Source of the DNA: Gnetum montanum
Taxonomy: Eukaryota > Streptophyta > Gnetopsida > Gnetales > Gnetaceae
DNA: 64,000 nt
Assembly: GCA_015680685.1 (NCBI GenBank)
Contig: MNCI01022170.1
Coordinates: forward strand, 3,324-67,323
Direction: 5' to 3'
Shown here: one piece after another, positions 1-12,838 of the stretch
Layout: each line of letters opens with the position of its first letter
Numbering within the stretch: the first letter of the stretch is position 1
The notes under the pieces: model-generated
Seen by the model: only the letters and a program-made list of their open reading frames with translations
Database searches by the model: none
What the model was told of the DNA's origin: nothing
Position numbers and translations under genes: made by a program

Positions 1-319
1 AAATAACAGGTAGGAAATAACATGTCATAAATAACAAATAATAAAATCCTATTCCATGCACTGCAAGGTTTATCCACAAAGCTCGTCTTTATTGCTATAC
101 ACAACTTGCGTTCAGGTACAAAGCTGCTCAAATAAAGATCCATTCACTTGGGGACTCCTACTGTGGGCACATTGAAAATATTCTATTGCTGGAGTGATCA
201 ATTTGCTAGAGTTTCCCTACTTTAAGCCTAGGATGATGAAATAAGGGGAGTGCTACCTCTTATTTATAGATTTGGCGGTGGACCACGATATCGCGACTTG
301 TGCATATCGCGTCTCATCA
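1..319 (-). repeat. Athila-like LTR fragment (type 2), cut by the window edge
   Basis: This stretch matches the second half of the LTR at 60060-60813. Shared blocks include the phrase about the start codon-poor 'tattccatgcactgcaaggt' and the gatatcgcg palindromes near the end. It ends in CATCA at 319, which is the same terminus as that LTR. It abuts a different, 5'-trimmed LTR at 320. The element it belonged to lies outside the window. Orientation is inferred from the complete copy. Confidence 0.7.
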
Positions 320-1109
320 CCTTTAAAAAGTAAATCTAGCCTTAAGGTCAACTGTTGTCTTCCCAATTACACTTGTGATGTTCGTTGGTATGGTTAAGTG
401 TAACTAAGGCATTTGATTTTTATCATTTTTTATGTTTTATAAGTCAATGCTCAAATGTAGATAAAAGTAATTTGATTAACTAATCTAAATTAATTAATTA
501 ACTAATCCTAACATAAGTATCAGTTCCCACTTTCCATACACCTCTTAAACCCATGTATCCACTGCTATGTGACCAAGCGCTATGCTACTTAGCGTACCAA
601 GTAATAACATTATTGGGATTACCAAGCAAATACATGTTACACTCAAAGTGATCGTACTTATGTGTGTAATCTATCTGGCTTAATTGCTTATCTAACATAG
701 TAACTAGTAATTAATTGAAAACATTTAATAAATAATTGGAAACATTAAATGCATAAATAAAATATCTAATCTATCCAAAGTGTTAAAAGGTTTATCAAAA
801 ATCTTGTCTTTATTGCCACACACACTATCATGCTTAGGTACGATAATGCTCAAATAAAGATCTATACACTCAATAAATCCTACTGCAGGCATTCAGGGAA
901 AAAATTTAACTTTTAAATGAAAAAAATGCAAGAGCTTCACCACTACTAAAATCTAGAGTGCCAATAATGTGGCTAGTAGGTGTGTATTTATAGGTGACAG
1001 ATAGACATTATGTTGATGGGGCCGCATCGATGCAGGGTGAGATGTGTCGATGAGGCCTTGTTAATGCGATCAACTACTTTGACGCAACCAACCAACAATG
1101 ACTTCATCA
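320..1109 (-). repeat. 3' LTR of the Athila-like element (first ~103 bp lost)
   Basis: This copy aligns with 6108-6888 of the other LTR, starting at the tctagccttaaggtca block and ending in CTTCATCA. The part equal to 6005-6107 is absent, so its left edge is not an intact terminus. Immediately to the right, the minus strand reads a short purine run (cattagggta), the expected polypurine tract position. Confidence 0.8.
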
Positions 1110-1479
1110 TACCCTAATGACTGAATGAAAACTTGTCCTTGAGTTCTTTTACATAATTGGGAAGGTATGGGATTATTGATTGACTTTCTTCAACAAAACA
1201 AATTGACTAACTTGACAAAAAATGGAGTGCCCAGGTGTACAGATCAACACATTACAAAAATGGTGATGTTTAGGACACAAGATTGAATACCATGACATGA
1301 CTCTTCAAAAATTTGGACAACACATTCCTTGATGGTATGAAGCTTATTAGAGAAGATCAAACGATCCCAGGCAGTGGTGGTTCCTGAGGCTCTAAGGAAC
1401 ATTCACTAGCTTCATGCACTGGTAGTGATTGAGGTGGCTACAGTTGTCCTATTGTTGTTACGACTTCAGGCGGGTGGCA

Positions 1480-3425
1480 AAAAGCATCCAGCAATGCTCC
1501 CAAAGCATAGTTAGATGTGTCTGTCATGATATGGAATTGTTTAGACCAATTTGGTGCTTGTAGGATTGGTGTTACTATGAGTTTCTTCTTTAATCATTGG
1601 AATGCATGTTCACATTCCTTGGTCCAAATGAAAGATGCATCTTTCTTTGTAAGTTCTACCAATGGCTTTGCAATCTTAGAGAAATTCTCAATAAATCGTT
1701 GGTAGTAACCAATGTGTCCAAGGAATGACTGGACATCTTTAACGGTCTTTGGTTGGCATGTTATTCCTTGGATGATCCTTATCTTTTTTGGGTCTACCTC
1801 AATCCCTTTCTATGAAATTTGATGTCCTAACATAATATCTTCTTAGATCATAAGATGGCTATTTTTCCAGTTGAGCCATAGGTTTGTCTCTACACATCTC
1901 TTCAGTACTTGCTTAAGTCAGTTCAATGCTTGCTCAAAGGTAGCGCCATAGGTGGAGAAGTCATCCATGAAGACTTCAACACCACTACTAATTTGTTGTT
2001 GAAAGATACTTATGACCAAGTGTTGAAATGTTGCAGGGGCATTACATAGGCCAAATGGCATCTTACAATATGCAAAAGTCCCCTAGGGACTCATGAATGT
2101 TATTTTGGCCTGATCTTTGGACACAATTTGGATTTGGTTATAGCCACTATAATCGTCCAAAAAGCTATAATAACAATGCCTAAATATGGTGTCTAACACT
2201 TGGTCTACAAATGACAAAGGAAAGTGATCTTTAAATGTTGCCATATTTAATAGCCTAAAGTTTATGCAAACCTACCATTTGCCATCCTTCTTTGGTACAA
2301 TTACGAGTGGGCTAACCCACTCACTATCTGCAATTAGATAGATAAACCCTGCCTTGAGGAGTTTCTTTATCTCCTCCTTAATGATTTGCTTCAATTTGGG
2401 GTTTATTCATCTTTGTGACTACCTTCTAGGCTTCATGGCTACGTTAGTGTAGATGCGATGGTAGCATATCCTTGGATCAATTCCTGTTAGCTCCGAATAT
2501 GACCAAGCAAAGGCTATTGACCATTTATTCACCACCTTCAACAACTTTTCTTTTTTCTTAGGAGCAAGTTTGGCATTAATGATGATTAGTTTACCATTCT
2601 TTAAAAATGCATACTCCATACTAGCCAGTAAAATTTTTAGTTCTAAGAACTCCTACTTGAAGTGATCAAGGATTTCCAACTCTCTCCGATAGGTATCATC
2701 ATCTTCATTAGAGAGTTGGAAATGAACTTGTTCAATTTTGTCTATGTCTTCAACATATGCACATGTTATACTCTCAGTTCGCTCTATGCATATTGTGCTA
2801 CTATCTAAATCAACTCTCAACCACTAGGTGCCCTCCTGCTTTGTGACTATTGCGTATAAACACCTTTAAAGGTTAATTTCCTGTGCATAGTAATTGCATG
2901 CTTTAATGTATGTACTTTTGATTAACTAAATCCTTTGCACGCAATTGCATCCATTATCACTATACGCGATGAATGGAATACACTTCTTCTCAATTTTGCT
3001 TAGCTTGTTTTCCTTGGATATTTCTAAAGATAGGTCCCTTATACCTATTCGTGCGTTGACCGTGCTTAACCAAGCCCTTCCCATGATGATGGGAAAGTCA
3101 CTTTTATAGTTGTCCACCTTGATTACCAAGAAAATCAGTAGGATAGGACCACCCACAAACTATGGTTACAATGTCCTTTACTAATCCCAAAGGGATAGTA
3201 ATCGACTGATATGCTAACACTAGATGAATGTTGCTCTTCTTAAGAGGTGGTAGGTTCCAGGCCTTGTACATATCACGGGAGATGAGGTTAACTCCAGAAC
3301 TAGAATCAAGAAGAGCCTTTCATGGCTCTTGTCCAATAATCTATAGATAGATGAGTGGACTTCTTAGGTTAGATCTTTTTGTAGGAAGACTGCCTACGTT
3401 GATCCAATTAGAAATAACTAGGGTT
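1480..3425 (-). pseudogene. Retrotransposon pol remnant: protease, reverse transcriptase, start of RNase H
   Basis: The pieces are read from right to left on the minus strand. The protease (about 3425-2926) has the active-site region ALLDS-S-SG, where the usual DSGSG is changed. It is followed by a block ending DFPIIMGRAWLST near 3060. Reverse transcriptase (about 2620-1530) shows an Athila-like lead (SELTGIDPRICYHRIY near 2480), the palm motif MPFGLCNAPATFQ near 2040 and the catalytic FMDDFSTYG near 1960. The first RNase H motif, MTDTSNYALGALL, lies at about 1528-1490, and homology then stops. In-frame stops (for example TAG within the TFMSP-GTFAY block near 2085) show it is dead. Confidence 0.85.
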
Positions 3426-4599
3426 GACATTACAATGAAAATCCTAGACAACACTTAGTTTGAAGGGTACTTGAAAGTGTTTGATGCAGACGATGAGGGT
3501 GATGAAGATGCAGGATGATCAACTGGAGTAGGTTATGAGGGTTGGAGAGGACAACTAGGCCAGAAGAAAGGTCATTTTCTTGATCTATTATCTGGACCAC
3601 TTGGCCGAAAAACTGATTATTAGTGTATAACCCTTGTAGCATTTCATTATTGCAACTATGGAGAAATCTCACCCTACATAGATAGAGTAGGAGGTAACTA
3701 AGTTGAAGGTGGAGGTGTAGGTGCAAAGGGATGTGGAGGATGATAAGGATATGGATATGGGTTTTCCTCTTAGTAGATGGTGAATGTGTTCAATGGTACT
3801 CTAGAAAGTAATAGTGATGCTAGAATGATGCATGACTTACCGAACTTCTAGGGGAGATGGGCTACTGAATATAGTACTCATATAGATTTGTTTGCCTATA
3901 AGGGTACTACTGCCTTGGCAGTGGCATTCCCAATGATTTTGGTTGATACCATTGTTGGTATTGTTCGTATGGTTGTGGAGGAGTTTCACTTGGATAGTAA
4001 GCATGTTGTTGTTGGTGGAACTGTTTTGGATTGCCTTGAGGATAAGGTAGTCATCTTGGAGCTTGCCTACATGTTAGGCAAGGATTCAATGCATACACTC
4101 CATACTCTTGTAAGTGTGACACCACAGGGCAACATCCCTTTGGATGTTCGTATTGGCATATGTCACATTCAGTTTTATCATCAAAGTCAAACTCCACAAC
4201 TTCTTCTACTGCAGCAACTTTACCCTTACCTCTTTGGTAGGCACCTTCAGCTTATTTTTGCCTCTTGCGATTACGATCACTATTTTGCTCGTTGGATTCT
4301 TTAGCAATCTTCAAAGTGGTTTGAAACTTTTCATCCAAAGAGTTCCATAACTTGTCAACCTTGGCTAAAATGTCAGAAATAGATTTTTGGATGGGCAAGG
4401 TCTTTCTGTTCACCACTTCATCAAGTGGGGATTTCTCCTCATCACAAAATCAGACCTCTCGTTTTCTGATGGACAAGTCCCTATTATATTCTTCAACACT
4501 TGTCCTCTTTCATAACTCACCTTCCTCTTTTGCTACCTACTCAATTAGCCTTTGGATCTGATGAGCTCTCATTTTAGACAATCTTCATGGGGCATACAT

Positions 4600-5859
4600 C
4601 CCAAGGGTTCTTCTTATTTTTTCTTTGAGCCCATCTATGATGTGGCGAAGTTGTTCCCTCTAAGAGTAACCATAGCTAGGGCATTGGTGTAGGAATGAAT
4701 ACCATGGTAGCATCCAAGGGTTCATGTGCCCCTTGTTTCCAACCTTGGATTTGCCTTCTCAGATTAGACACTTTCGAGTATGTTTGATATTTATCATTGA
4801 ACAATTCTAACATGGTACTACATCTTCGAATAGATTCTAGTTTCAAGGACCGATACCAGCTTTCAGCTTCCCTAATGAGTGTCCTTGGGAAAAGCTTGAG
4901 TTTTTGCCACTCATTCTTTGTGTTTTGTAAGGCACAGGCATCTTGAAAAGCTTGTAGATGTGTTTGTAAATTAGAATTGTATTCCCCCTCAAATCTTGGA
5001 ATATTGTTCATGTCTAGGCGCTTGATCTAACTATCCTTCATATGTCTAGTTGGGATTTTCATTACCTTCACAATGTTGAGCATACTTTGAATTGCCAATA
5101 AAGGTTCATCATCATTGCTACGTTGATGACATTGATGATGATTTCGGCCACCCCTTTGGTTTTGGTGGCCTTCATAGTTGTTGTTATTTCATCTATCACC
5201 TTCATCATGGTTGTTTCAACGACAACTTCCATGAGAATCGTTAAATGAAGAGGAATGTTCAGCATCAAATGAAGAGGAAGGTGGACCACCATTGCCATTG
5301 TGGTATCCACCACCACTCTTATGCTTTTTATGATCACCATTGTTAGATCCCTTGTTATTACAATGTGTACCCAAGTCCCTACCTTGACTATCACTCTTTC
5401 TTGATCCTAGTTTATGAATAGTCGATCATAGGGTTAGGTTCACACCCTTGCCATCAGTAGCAGGGGGTGGAGAATCTTCAAGTCGAGAACCTTCCAAAGG
5501 AGGATCCTCATTGTCTTCTTGATCTAGTAGGAACAAGGTGTTAGTGTAATGTTTTCCCTTTGTAACTTCATGGAGTTTCTCTTGACATTTATCTCTTTTA
5601 CATTGTGTTTTAGTGGGACAGTTGTTCCAAGTGTCGTATCCATCCACAATGTGCTCTTCATTTTGGGCACAATTCTATCAAGGGGCAAGATGACATTGCC
5701 CTTCATATCAGGCCATTGCATTTGTTCATCCTGATGTAGGATGAAGGTGAAATTTGGCACAAACTCATCTAAATGAGTGTATATCACCTTGCATTTTTGT
5801 GGGACTAGTGGTTTAGTCTCTTCAGGCTTGTAAGAAGAAGAAGACATTTTGCAAAACAA
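4600..5859 (-). pseudogene. Retrotransposon gag remnant
   Basis: The clearest part is 5011-4676 on the minus strand. It has the Retrotrans_gag pattern with FPRTLIREAESWYRSL, then a Phe-x-x-Lys-Tyr segment and LRRQIQGWKQ. Upstream, 5400-5030 encodes a Gly/Ser/Asn/His-rich low-complexity stretch over several broken frames. A Met-rich start with a Ser run lies at 5846. Stops and shifts separate the parts. The region between gag and protease (4600-3430) has no domain I recognise. Confidence 0.75.
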
Positions 5860-5982
5860 AATGAAATTTTTAGTGTGCTTATATAATTTTTATGTATAGT
5901 GGAAATGATGTTGACCTTAGGTGTGTACAATAATATAATGGTATTCACTTAGACCTAAATAGCACATGTTCCACAAACAAAG

Positions 5983-6000
5983 TCCCCAGCAACAATGCCA
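5983..6000 (-). other. Primer-binding site, tRNA-Asp type
   Basis: The minus strand reads TGGCATTGTTGCTGGGGA. This differs by three transitions from TGGCGCCGTTGCCGGGGA, the complement of the 3' end of plant tRNA-Asp that is common in Athila-type elements. It lies 4 bases inside the 5' LTR. All differences look like decay (C to T and G to A), in keeping with an old methylated repeat. Confidence 0.75.
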
Positions 6001-6004
6001 ACAA

Positions 6005-6888
6005 TGAAGTGGTGAGGTAGCCCTACACCCAACCATGTGAATCACAAAGCATTCACATGCGATCTGGTTGAATTTCACGAACTTTGTCATTTCCAGTGCA
6101 CTAGCCCTTTAGGAAGTGAATCTAGCCTTAAGGTCAATCATTATCTTCCCAATTTACACTTGTGACGTTCGTTGGTATGGTTAAGTGTAACTACGGCATT
6201 CAATTTTTATCATTTTTTATGTTTGATAAGTCAATGCTCAAATGTAGATAAAAGTAATTTGATTAACTAATATAAATTAATTAATTAACTAATCCTAACA
6301 TAAGTATTTGTTTTCACTTTCCATACACGTTTTGAACCCACATATCCACTGCTAGGCGACTAAGCGCTATGCTACTGGGTGTACCAAACAATAACACTGC
6401 TGGGATTACCAAGCAAATACATGTTACACTCGAAGCAGTCATACTTATGTATGTACTATATCTGGTTTAATTGCTTATCTAACATAGCAACTGGAAAATA
6501 ATTGATAATTAATTAAAAACATTTAATAAATAATTAAAAACATTAAATGCATAAATAAAATATCTAATCGATCCAAGGTGCTACAAGGTTTATCCAAAAG
6601 CTCGTCTTTATTGCCGCACACACTGTCATGCTTAGGTACAACAATGCTCGAATAAAGATCCATACACTCAATGACTCCTGCTATGAGCACCTGGGTTAAA
6701 AATTCTAACTTTTGAATGGAAAAAATGCAAGAGCTTCGCTACTACTAAAATCTAGATTGCCATAAATATGGTTGGTAGGCACGTATTTATAAGCGACAAA
6801 TAGACACTATGTTGACAGGGCCTTGTTGATGCAGGGCAAGATGCATTGACAAGGCCTTGTCAACGTGGAACCAACAACAACTTCATCA
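6005..6888 (-). repeat. 5' LTR of the Athila-like element (884 bp)
   Basis: It begins TGAAGTGG at 6005 and ends TTCATCA at 6888, so it keeps the TG...CA ends. Its body matches the LTR at 320-1109. It shares its outer ends with the LTR at 60060-60813, so the two elements are related subfamilies. No target-site duplication can be tested, because the partner LTR has lost its outer edge. Confidence 0.82.
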
Positions 6889-7883
6889 ATCGTATACACT
6901 AATCCAAGACAAATATATAGGATCAAAGTAAAGACAGTCTACCAATCAAATTTATTGAAGTTGAAAGTCCCAAATAAATATAAAACCCCCAAAAAAATTT
7001 TAAGACTCTGTGTCACTCTAAATAGCTTTTGTACCCATGTACACACAACCACAATAATTCCAAATCCAAGCTTCAAGCAAATGAAAATCCATCTCCAAAG
7101 CCAAAAATTTATAGAAAAGATTTGAAGTAAAATAAATAGGCTTTGAAATGGATTTTGTTTGAAAGAAAATAAGAAAAAAGCTTGAATTTGCTAGAAAATT
7201 GATGGGAATGATAGTGAAGATTATAACTTATATATGTTATATATATAAAGTATATAAATGTTATATAACTTATGTTTGTTGTTTTAGTTTTTGTATCACC
7301 TTTACTTTTTTGAGTGGCAATGTAAACCAAGTTAACACTATTATTATTATTAATAAACATTTTCCTAGATCTATTTGATATTTTCTCTCTCTGACTAATA
7401 CCTTTGAGGTTCAAAGACCTATATCAAATACATTTGAACTTCAAATCAAAATGCATTTGAACCTACAAGATCCCTATAAAATGTGCTACATGTCCACTTG
7501 CCAAAATCACTCATAAGCATCACTTAATTTAGCTATATAATTCTAATATATGAATGTCAACTTAGAAGAAGGCATTACAAAAGAGGTGTAACACATCAAC
7601 TTAGAAGAAGGCATTACAAATATTTGCTTGCCAGCTTGTCAATATGCATTTTGATAATTAATAGAAATTTCTACATCGATACAAGAATAGAAATTTTAGC
7701 ATTGGTAGAAGAAGTTGGAAGTAATTTAGAATCCAACATAGGGAAGAGAGAATTTGGAGAAATCAATTTTGCTAGTGAAACCCTATTCGAATCAATTCTC
7801 TTTTCAAATCAATAAATTTTCAAACAATGAGATCTTTTTTACTCATATTCAAAACTTTGACTATATGTTCCCTTAGTTTATGG

Positions 7884-8012
7884 AACAATGAGGTGTTAGC
7901 CTACTAGTAAAACTCTTGATTTGAAAGCTCCAATTCATTAGTTCAACTTGGTGGGCAGTGTTGTGTTATCAAGTTCTAATTGGACTATATATCTTAGAGT
8001 GTACTTATATTG
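7884..8012 (+). mobile_element. tRNA-derived SINE, family 1, copy a
   Basis: It contains a polymerase III box-A-like block (gtgttagcctactagtaa) and, about 35 bp on, a degenerate box B region. A body follows that ends in ctaattggactatatatctta. The same body recurs at 14683, 14827, 14961, 16758 and, inverted, at 8346. The family is defined here only by these internal copies. Confidence 0.6.
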
Positions 8013-8345
8013 TTCACCACCTCAAAGAAATAAGCTTACTACTTGAGCTATGATCTCTTAAACATGAAAATAATAATATGAATTTAAATTGTATTTTAAG
8101 TTATTTTTTTGCCAAAATGTGTTATATACTTTGGTTTGATTATTTTTATTATTATTGACTAAATGGACATAGGAGGCGGTAGCACAACCCCTTCACGACA
8201 ATAAGTAGATGTGCACCATTAAACAATAGTGTCTACCACATGCTATTTTTGGTTTCATTATTAATAATAAAATTCTACTATAATATTTTCCCTTTTAAGT
8301 AAATACACTAACCAAACTTACTACTTGACACCCTTCAACTTTTGA

Positions 8346-8487
8346 GGTGGGTGTTGGAACCTGAAATAAGTGAAACATAGGTACACCTCAAAATTTATCA
8401 AAGTTTATAACTTAGTAATACCTTGCAGAGTTGAACCTGGGGTTACCAAGCTAAGACCCATATTGCTAAGCTAACACCTCATTGTTA
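8346..8487 (-). mobile_element. tRNA-derived SINE, family 1, copy b (inverted)
   Basis: The reverse complement begins aacaatgaggtgttagctta and has a good box B (ccccaggttcaactctg). It ends with gaggtgtacctatgtttcac and the ggttccaacaccc tail that is shared with the copies near 15070 and 16890. It has the opposite orientation to copy a, so the two are separate insertions. Confidence 0.65.
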
Positions 8488-9047
8488 CCTTTCAACTTTT
8501 GAGATTCAAACCCCAACTGTAATTAAAGATAAAATTCATTTCATCTCATAAATGTTCATATGAGTCCACTAAAAAAATTAAATATGTTACTTGGAACAAA
8601 ACATGCCATGTGACTTGAAAAGGTCTAGAGTTCAAACCTAAACAACAAATCATAGGGTGGCTTGGGGAGGGGAGGAGAGAGCTGTTGGAACCCAAATCTA
8701 CAAACCATAGGGTGAAGGGGGAAAGAAGGGGTAGGGGAAATCTAAACTACAAATCATAGTTCATACTATCTAATTAAAACTTTATAAACTTGTGTTGCAT
8801 ACTAGAATCAAATCAAACCTTATTGCCCACCAAAATCAAATCCAACCCAAGCAAAACTTAGATTTTCCAAATCAAGAACTTTATCATGAGGGCAACACTT
8901 GTTAAACTTTAGTTTATATACCATCCTCCCAAAACCTGCTAAATGGGATAAGCATTGCAACTCCAAGTAATTATCCTTTTTGGCAAGTTCATTTTTCACA
9001 GCTCACTTGTTCGGTTTCTTGCCTTCCACGCCACGGTGCAAATATAC

Positions 9048-9185
9048 TATAAATCAGGGATGTGATCATTGACCTTATTAAGATGAAATTAGAATTTGGG
9101 TGGCTTTAACTTGATCATTTGCCCAAAGATTTTTGTGTCTAGGGTTTATTCGCTTGGTTGTCGTTATATTAGTGGTAAACCCTAA
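9048..9185 (+). promoter_or_regulatory. RPL19 promoter region with TATA-like box and two telo-boxes
   Basis: A TATA-like tataaat lies at 9048-9054. The telo-box AAACCCTAA lies at 9177-9185, 64 bp before the start codon. An inverted copy (ctagggttta) lies at 9139-9148. Telo-boxes are typical of plant ribosomal-protein and other translation-machinery promoters. The transcription start itself cannot be read from the sequence. Confidence 0.6.
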
Positions 9186-9248
9186 AACGCTAGCCAGAAC
9201 AGTTTAGTTCAGAAGAGAATCTTTCGCAGCGGCGGAGCAGAGGCAACA

Positions 9249-11160
<1,912 letters not shown>

Positions 11161-12341
11161 GGAAGAGTCGAACTAGATGTGGCTGTTAATTTTGTTGCTG
11201 AGAATTTTTGAATCCAAAATTCAGTGTACATGAATGAGGATATAGGTTTTATGTCTCTGAAATTGTTTGTTGATAGAAAGTCATGTTGGATTGTGAACCC
11301 TACAATGGAAACATAAATTTCAAAAGATTTGTTTATTTAGCTATGAAGATTGTTATTTTGTTGTCACTTCGATGTAGTATCGTTTTGGTTAATGATTTTG
11401 TGCAATTGCTGTGGATAAATTTTCTATATATGGACGTTAAATTACTGCTGTCCTTTTCTTCTATTTTAGCAGTTCCTCTGAATTGCTTATCTTATTAGCG
11501 AGAATTACACGTAAATAAATTGTTTTTGAGAAGGAATGCATGAACTCTAAAATGCCAACCAATGTTATTTGTTCCCTGTTTTTCGGTTCCCTTTATACGA
11601 TATGTTAATAGGCTTTGTAAAAAAGAAATACCATTTTGGTGGATTAGGAATAATTTGAAGGATGATCGTTGAAACTTGTTGGAACGTAGTGTGATGTGTT
11701 TTCAACGTAGATTTGGGTTTTTGTTTGTATTAACATCGAACATTTGTACCTTGTTTACCCCCTTCAAGGAAAGGCAATGCGAGAGGTAAGATTTAATTGA
11801 AGTTGAGATATACAAACTTATCATTATCTGAAAGATCTTGAAATTCGGTTATCTCATTGATCATCCCTTTCTTAGTGTGGTTTTGAGAAAATCATCATCT
11901 TCTTAGCCTTACTAAAAAAGGGTCGTCTACATGAGTTTTTTTGCCATTTGTAGCTTCTTTAAATCATTTTTTATTCTATTTTCTGGAATCTCTTCATTTA
12001 TGTGAGACTTAATGACAAATGAATGGGTATGTTAAACTTAATGACAAATGATTGGGTAAGAACATGAATTTAGTTGTCATTGATAGTCATTTTAGCTGTC
12101 TTAATAAGATATGTTTGGCTTGATTACTTTAACCATGGTTAAAGAACATGAAATTTAGTTGTCATTAATCATCATCTTAGTTTTGCTTCAATAAAATGTG
12201 TTGGACTACATGAGTAAATTTTTTTCCCTATCATAATTTTGTTTGAATAATCTTTGATTGTTTTTTTTATATCATTAATATAAAATTTTGGGAATGTTAA
12301 ATATAATGACAAATGATTGGCAAGAAGTGTGCAAATCTAAC

Positions 12342-12557
12342 AAATCACAAGTTAGTTACATGGTGCAATGCTTTTTAGATTGGTTATGTTAAACTAAATG
12401 AGAAATAATTGGGTCAGTATGATGTGAATCAAATCTGTAATAGCAAATCACAAGTTAGTTACATGGTGCAATGCTTTTTAGATTACTTATGTTAAACTAA
12501 ATGAGAAATAATTGGGTAAGTATGGTGTGAATCAAATCTGTAATAGCAAATCACAAG
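12342..12557. repeat. Tandem duplication, period 103 bp
   Basis: The block starting aaatcacaagttagttacat recurs at 12342 and 12445, and its beginning recurs again at 12548. The two full units differ at only a few positions. Confidence 0.85.
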
Positions 12558-12720
12558 TGTGTGAGTGGTGTAATGCTTTACAAATTTTGACAATGCACCT
12601 TCACAAGCTATGTGGTGCAATGCTTTACTAATTCTAACAATGCACCCTAACAAGCTATGTGAAATGTTTTACTGATTGTAATAGACCCCTAACTAGCTAT
12701 GTGAGTTTGAGTTTAGGGCA

Positions 12721-12838
12721 TGTTGGCATAGACTTCTAACCAGCTATGTGAATGTAAGTTTGATATGGAATTTAGGATATGTTGGCATAGACTTCTAACC
12801 ATCTATGTGAATGTAAGTTATGGAATTTAGGGTATGTT
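12721..12838. repeat. Tandem duplication, period about 59 bp
   Basis: The unit beginning tgttggcatagacttctaac occurs at 12721 and 12780. A third partial unit appears near 12836. The surrounding 12590-12900 holds more diverged variants of the same words. Confidence 0.7.

Larger units (their letters stand above)
320..6888 (-). mobile_element. Degenerate Athila-like Ty3/gypsy LTR retrotransposon
   Basis: The element lies on the minus strand: 5' LTR 6005-6888, primer-binding site 5983-6000, gag about 5859-4600, protease about 3420-2926, reverse transcriptase about 2620-1530, start of RNase H about 1530-1480, then polypurine tract and 3' LTR 320-1109. Reading frames are broken by many stops and shifts. 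Most of RNase H and all of integrase are missing, because only about 370 bp separate the start of RNase H from the 3' LTR. The gag-PR-RT order, a tRNA-Asp-like primer site and LTRs of about 0.8-0.9 kb fit the Athila lineage. No envelope-like frame is recognisable. It is certainly non-autonomous and old. Confidence 0.85.
6889..9030. other. AT-rich spacer between the retroelement and RPL19
   Basis: I see no supported gene here. The region holds two SINE copies (described separately), an exact 25-bp direct repeat at 7557-7581 and 7596-7620 (centre-to-centre 39 bp), and long A/T runs. Short open frames in it are lysine- and asparagine-rich and look like AT-rich noise. Confidence 0.6.

Noticed and set aside
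3888-4304. 138-codon plus-strand frame
   Set aside because: It lies antisense within the minus-strand retroelement between gag and protease; no domain.
7557-7620. CRISPR-like spaced repeat
   Set aside because: Only two 25-bp repeats are present, in plant nuclear DNA; a simple local duplication.
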